Shown: positions 4,488 to 5,794 of the stretch, piece after piece
How positions within the stretch are numbered: position 1 is the stretch's first letter
Layout: each line of letters starts with the position of its first letter
DNA from: Acidiphilium sp. CAG:727
GTDB lineage: Bacteria > Bacillota > Clostridia > Christensenellales > Borkfalkiaceae
Reading direction: 5' to 3'
Assembly: GCA_000437515.1 (NCBI GenBank)
Contig: FR898490.1
Location: 1 to 5,794 of the forward strand
Length of the DNA stretch: 5,794 nucleotides
Program-made: the position numbers and the translations under genes
The notes under the pieces: model-generated
The model's input: only the letters and a program-made list of their open reading frames with translations
Told to the model about the DNA's origin: nothing
Databases searched by the model: none

Positions 4488-5408
4488 ATGATATATAAAC
4501 TTTTCCCCGAATGTAAAGACTACGTCTGGGGCGGCGAAAGATTAAAAACCGAATACGGCAAGGTTACGGATAAAACGCCGTGCGCCGAGAGTTGGGAACT
4601 GTCTTTTCATAAAGACGGCTTGACTAAAATCGCGGACGGAAGAACTCTGCAAGAAGTCGTTACCAAAGACGATCTCGGTAAAAACTGCGAACGATTCAAG
4701 TTTTTTCCGATGCTCGTTAAGTTTATCGACGCGAAGCAGAATTTGTCCGTTCAGGTGCATCCGAGCGACGACTACGCGTTGAAATACGAAAATTCCTACG
4801 GTAAAACCGAGTGCTGGTATATCATCGACGCGACCGACGGCGCGGGCATTTATTGCGGCTTCAAAAGAGATACGAACGAGAAAGAATTTCTCGGATACTT
4901 AAACAGCGGCAAGGTCGAAGAACTTCTTAACTTTATTCCCGTAAAGAAAGGCGAGTGCTATTTTATCGCCTCGGGTACGGTACACGCGATCGGCGCGGGC
5001 TGCCTTATATGCGAAGTTCAGCAAAACAGCAATCTGACGTATAGGGTTTACGACTATAATCGTCGCGGGGCGGACGGAAAACCCCGCGAACTCCATATCG
5101 ACAAAGCCGTAAAAGTCATAAATTTCAAAAAATACGAACCCGTTTCGTTTGCCGACGTCGCTTCCGGCGTGGCGAAAACCATAGCCGAGTGCGACTACTT
5201 CCGTTTGAGAAAACTCGACTTGAAAGGCGGGTATTCCGCGGTAAACGCCGGCAGTTTTACCTGCGTAAACGTAGCGGAGGGGTCGGGTACGATAAACGGC
5301 GAAACTTTCAAAAAGGGCGACGGCTTTTTCGTTACGGCAGCGCAGAAATTTACTATCGCGGGTAACGCGACCGTTCTTTTGGCGGACGTTCCGCCCGCAA
5401 AAGAATAA
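4488..5408 (+). CDS. manA: Class I mannose-6-phosphate isomerase
   Basis: Cytoplasmic zinc enzyme interconverting mannose 6-phosphate and fructose 6-phosphate. The 306-residue length fits the short bacterial (Bacillus ManA/Pmi) branch of type I. Visible hallmarks are the N-terminal PECKDYVWGG, the zinc ligands Q89 and H91 in SVQVHPSDDYA, E108 in GKTECWYI and H166 in GTVHAIGAG, and the catalytic-arginine segment YRVYDYNRRGADGKPRELHI (about 185-204). The C-terminal cupin-like half (about 220-306) is complete. The ribosome site is weak (GGA, 9 nt upstream), but no better start exists and the N-terminus matches the family. It follows the fucosidase by 59 nt without a terminator and is probably co-transcribed. 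It precedes fucI, so its product pool serves hexose-phosphate metabolism next to fucose breakdown. A role on another phospho-sugar cannot be excluded. Confidence 0.93.
   Translation: MIYKLFPECKDYVWGGERLKTEYGKVTDKTPCAESWELSFHKDGLTKIADGRTLQEVVTKDDLGKNCERFKFFPMLVKFIDAKQNLSVQVHPSDDYALKYENSYGKTECWYIIDATDGAGIYCGFKRDTNEKEFLGYLNSGKVEELLNFIPVKKGECYFIASGTVHAIGAGCLICEVQQNSNLTYRVYDYNRRGADGKPRELHIDKAVKVINFKKYEPVSFADVASGVAKTIAECDYFRLRKLDLKGGYSAVNAGSFTCVNVAEGSGTINGETFKKGDGFFVTAAQKFTIAGNATVLLADVPPAKE
5374..5405 (+). terminator. Possible weak terminator hairpin at the manA 3' end
   Basis: TTCTTTTG (5374-5381) and CAAAAGAA (5398-5405) are perfect inverted arms, with an inner GCGG/CCGC pair (5382-5385 with 5391-5394) and a 3-nt bulge. 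The hairpin lies in the last codons, just before the stop codon. Only a short TTT follows, so termination would be weak at best. Confidence 0.25.
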
Positions 5409-5469
5409 ACTTTCGGTTATCTACGGGTCAGTGGCGAAAAAGGCGAAAAAAATACGGCAAATTCCGCTA

Positions 5470-5498
5470 TTGAAAACGTTTGAAAAATAGGGTACAAT
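5470..5498 (+). promoter_or_regulatory. Promoter of fucI
   Basis: TTGAAA (5470-5475), a 17-nt spacer and TACAAT (5493-5498); each hexamer is 5 of 6. The start point would be near 5505, giving a leader of about 65 nt. It lets fucI be expressed separately from the fucosidase-manA unit. Confidence 0.8.
5471..5484. promoter_or_regulatory. CcpA/LacI-family operator-like site on the fucI promoter
   Basis: TGAAAACGTTTGAA has the central CG and flanking A/T layout of a catabolite-responsive element; by my recall of the consensus it departs at two positions near the right end. The core AAACGTTT is a perfect palindrome, as in LacI-family operators. It overlaps the -35 and the spacer, where binding would repress. 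Carbon catabolite repression by CcpA or control by a local LacI-type sugar regulator both fit. Confidence 0.5.
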
Positions 5499-5515
5499 CT
5501 ATCGTGAAAAAGGCT

Positions 5516-5536
5516 TGCGGCGAGAAATTCGTCGCA
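5516..5536 (+). other. Hairpin in the fucI leader
   Basis: TGCGGCGA (5516-5523) and TCGTCGCA (5529-5536) form an 8-bp stem with one G-U pair and a 5-nt loop, about 20 nt before the ribosome site. No T tract follows. It may stabilise the mRNA 5' end. Confidence 0.4.
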
Positions 5537-5557
5537 GCGTTCAAATAAAAATCAAGA

Positions 5558-5562
5558 GAGGG
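5558..5562 (+). promoter_or_regulatory. fucI ribosome binding site
   Basis: GAGGG lies 7 nt before the ATG at 5570, supporting that start. Confidence 0.7.
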
Positions 5563-5569
5563 CAAAAAA

Positions 5570-5794
5570 ATGGCAAAATCAAGACTTATAGGAGATTATC
5601 CCGTAATCGGTATAAGACCGACCATCGACGGCAGACGCGGCAAGATTAAAGTTCGCGAAAGCCTCGAAGATCAGACTATGAACATGGCGAAGTCCGCGGC
5701 TAAACTCATCGAGGACAACGTATTTTATTCCAATGGCGAACACGTGAAAGTAATCATCGCCGACACGACTATCGGCAGAGTTGCCGAAGCCGCC
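5570..5794 (+). CDS. fucI: L-fucose isomerase, N-terminal part (runs off the window)
   Basis: The first 75 residues of L-fucose isomerase, which converts L-fucose to L-fuculose (and often D-arabinose to D-ribulose) as the first step of fucose catabolism in the cytoplasm. Recognised from the characteristic N-terminus: IGDYPVIGIRPTIDGRRGK (7-25), VRESLEDQTMNMAKSAAKLI (28-47) and the strand-loop IADTTIGRVAEAA (63-75). Members are about 590-600 residues, so roughly 520 are outside the window; the Mn2+-binding residues lie in that missing part. It has its own promoter with a CcpA/LacI-type site and a ribosome site 7 nt before the ATG. With the GH29 fucosidase upstream it defines a fucose-use locus; fuculokinase, fuculose-phosphate aldolase and a transporter would be expected further on. 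Truncated by the window edge, not a pseudogene. Confidence 0.93.
   Translation, partial: MAKSRLIGDYPVIGIRPTIDGRRGKIKVRESLEDQTMNMAKSAAKLIEDNVFYSNGEHVKVIIADTTIGRVAEAA

Overview
The window looks like chromosomal DNA of a Gram-positive gut-type anaerobe, probably a Clostridia-class Bacillota. The reasons are consensus TTGACA/TATAAT-type promoters with 17-bp spacers, AGGAGG-type ribosome binding sites, a Na+-pumping decarboxylase, L-fucose catabolism, and interspersed repeats of a kind common in gut Clostridia. This is inference; no rRNA or other marker gene is present, and I cannot name a genus.

Layout. (1) 1-1067: a complete tyrosine recombinase gene on the + strand. Its short upstream region is full of inverted repeats: a 9-bp palindrome with a 6-bp spacer, and an 11-bp perfect inverted repeat flanking the presumed promoter, whose right arm contains the ribosome binding site. 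(2) 1068-1344: non-coding DNA made of degenerate interspersed palindromic repeats. (3) 1345-3094: a - strand transcription unit containing a promoter, a roughly 240-nt structured leader with an intrinsic terminator inside it, the beta subunit (OadB family) and the gamma subunit (OadG family) of a sodium-ion-translocating decarboxylase, and a closing terminator. The carboxyltransferase alpha subunit and biotin carrier are not in the window. (4) 3129-5794: a divergent + strand fucose-use cluster: an intracellular GH29 alpha-L-fucosidase, a class I mannose-6-phosphate isomerase, and the first 75 codons of L-fucose isomerase, which has its own promoter and a CcpA/LacI-type operator-like site.

How it may work together. 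The fucosidase would release L-fucose from imported short fucosides and FucI would isomerise it to L-fuculose. The mannose-6-phosphate isomerase feeds the neighbouring hexose-phosphate pool. The decarboxylase subunits would turn decarboxylation energy into a Na+ gradient when joined to an alpha subunit encoded elsewhere.

The most interesting feature is the oadB leader. The predicted transcript starts almost exactly at the 5' strand of a closing helix that surrounds a GGGGAGUA-containing junction. This is followed by a near-tandem duplication of the helix's 3' strand, a possible antiterminator, and a perfect 15-bp terminator with a U tract. That is the architecture of a transcription-terminating riboswitch, plausibly a metal- or sodium-sensing one. 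The second notable point is a four-cysteine zinc-ribbon-like insertion in OadB.
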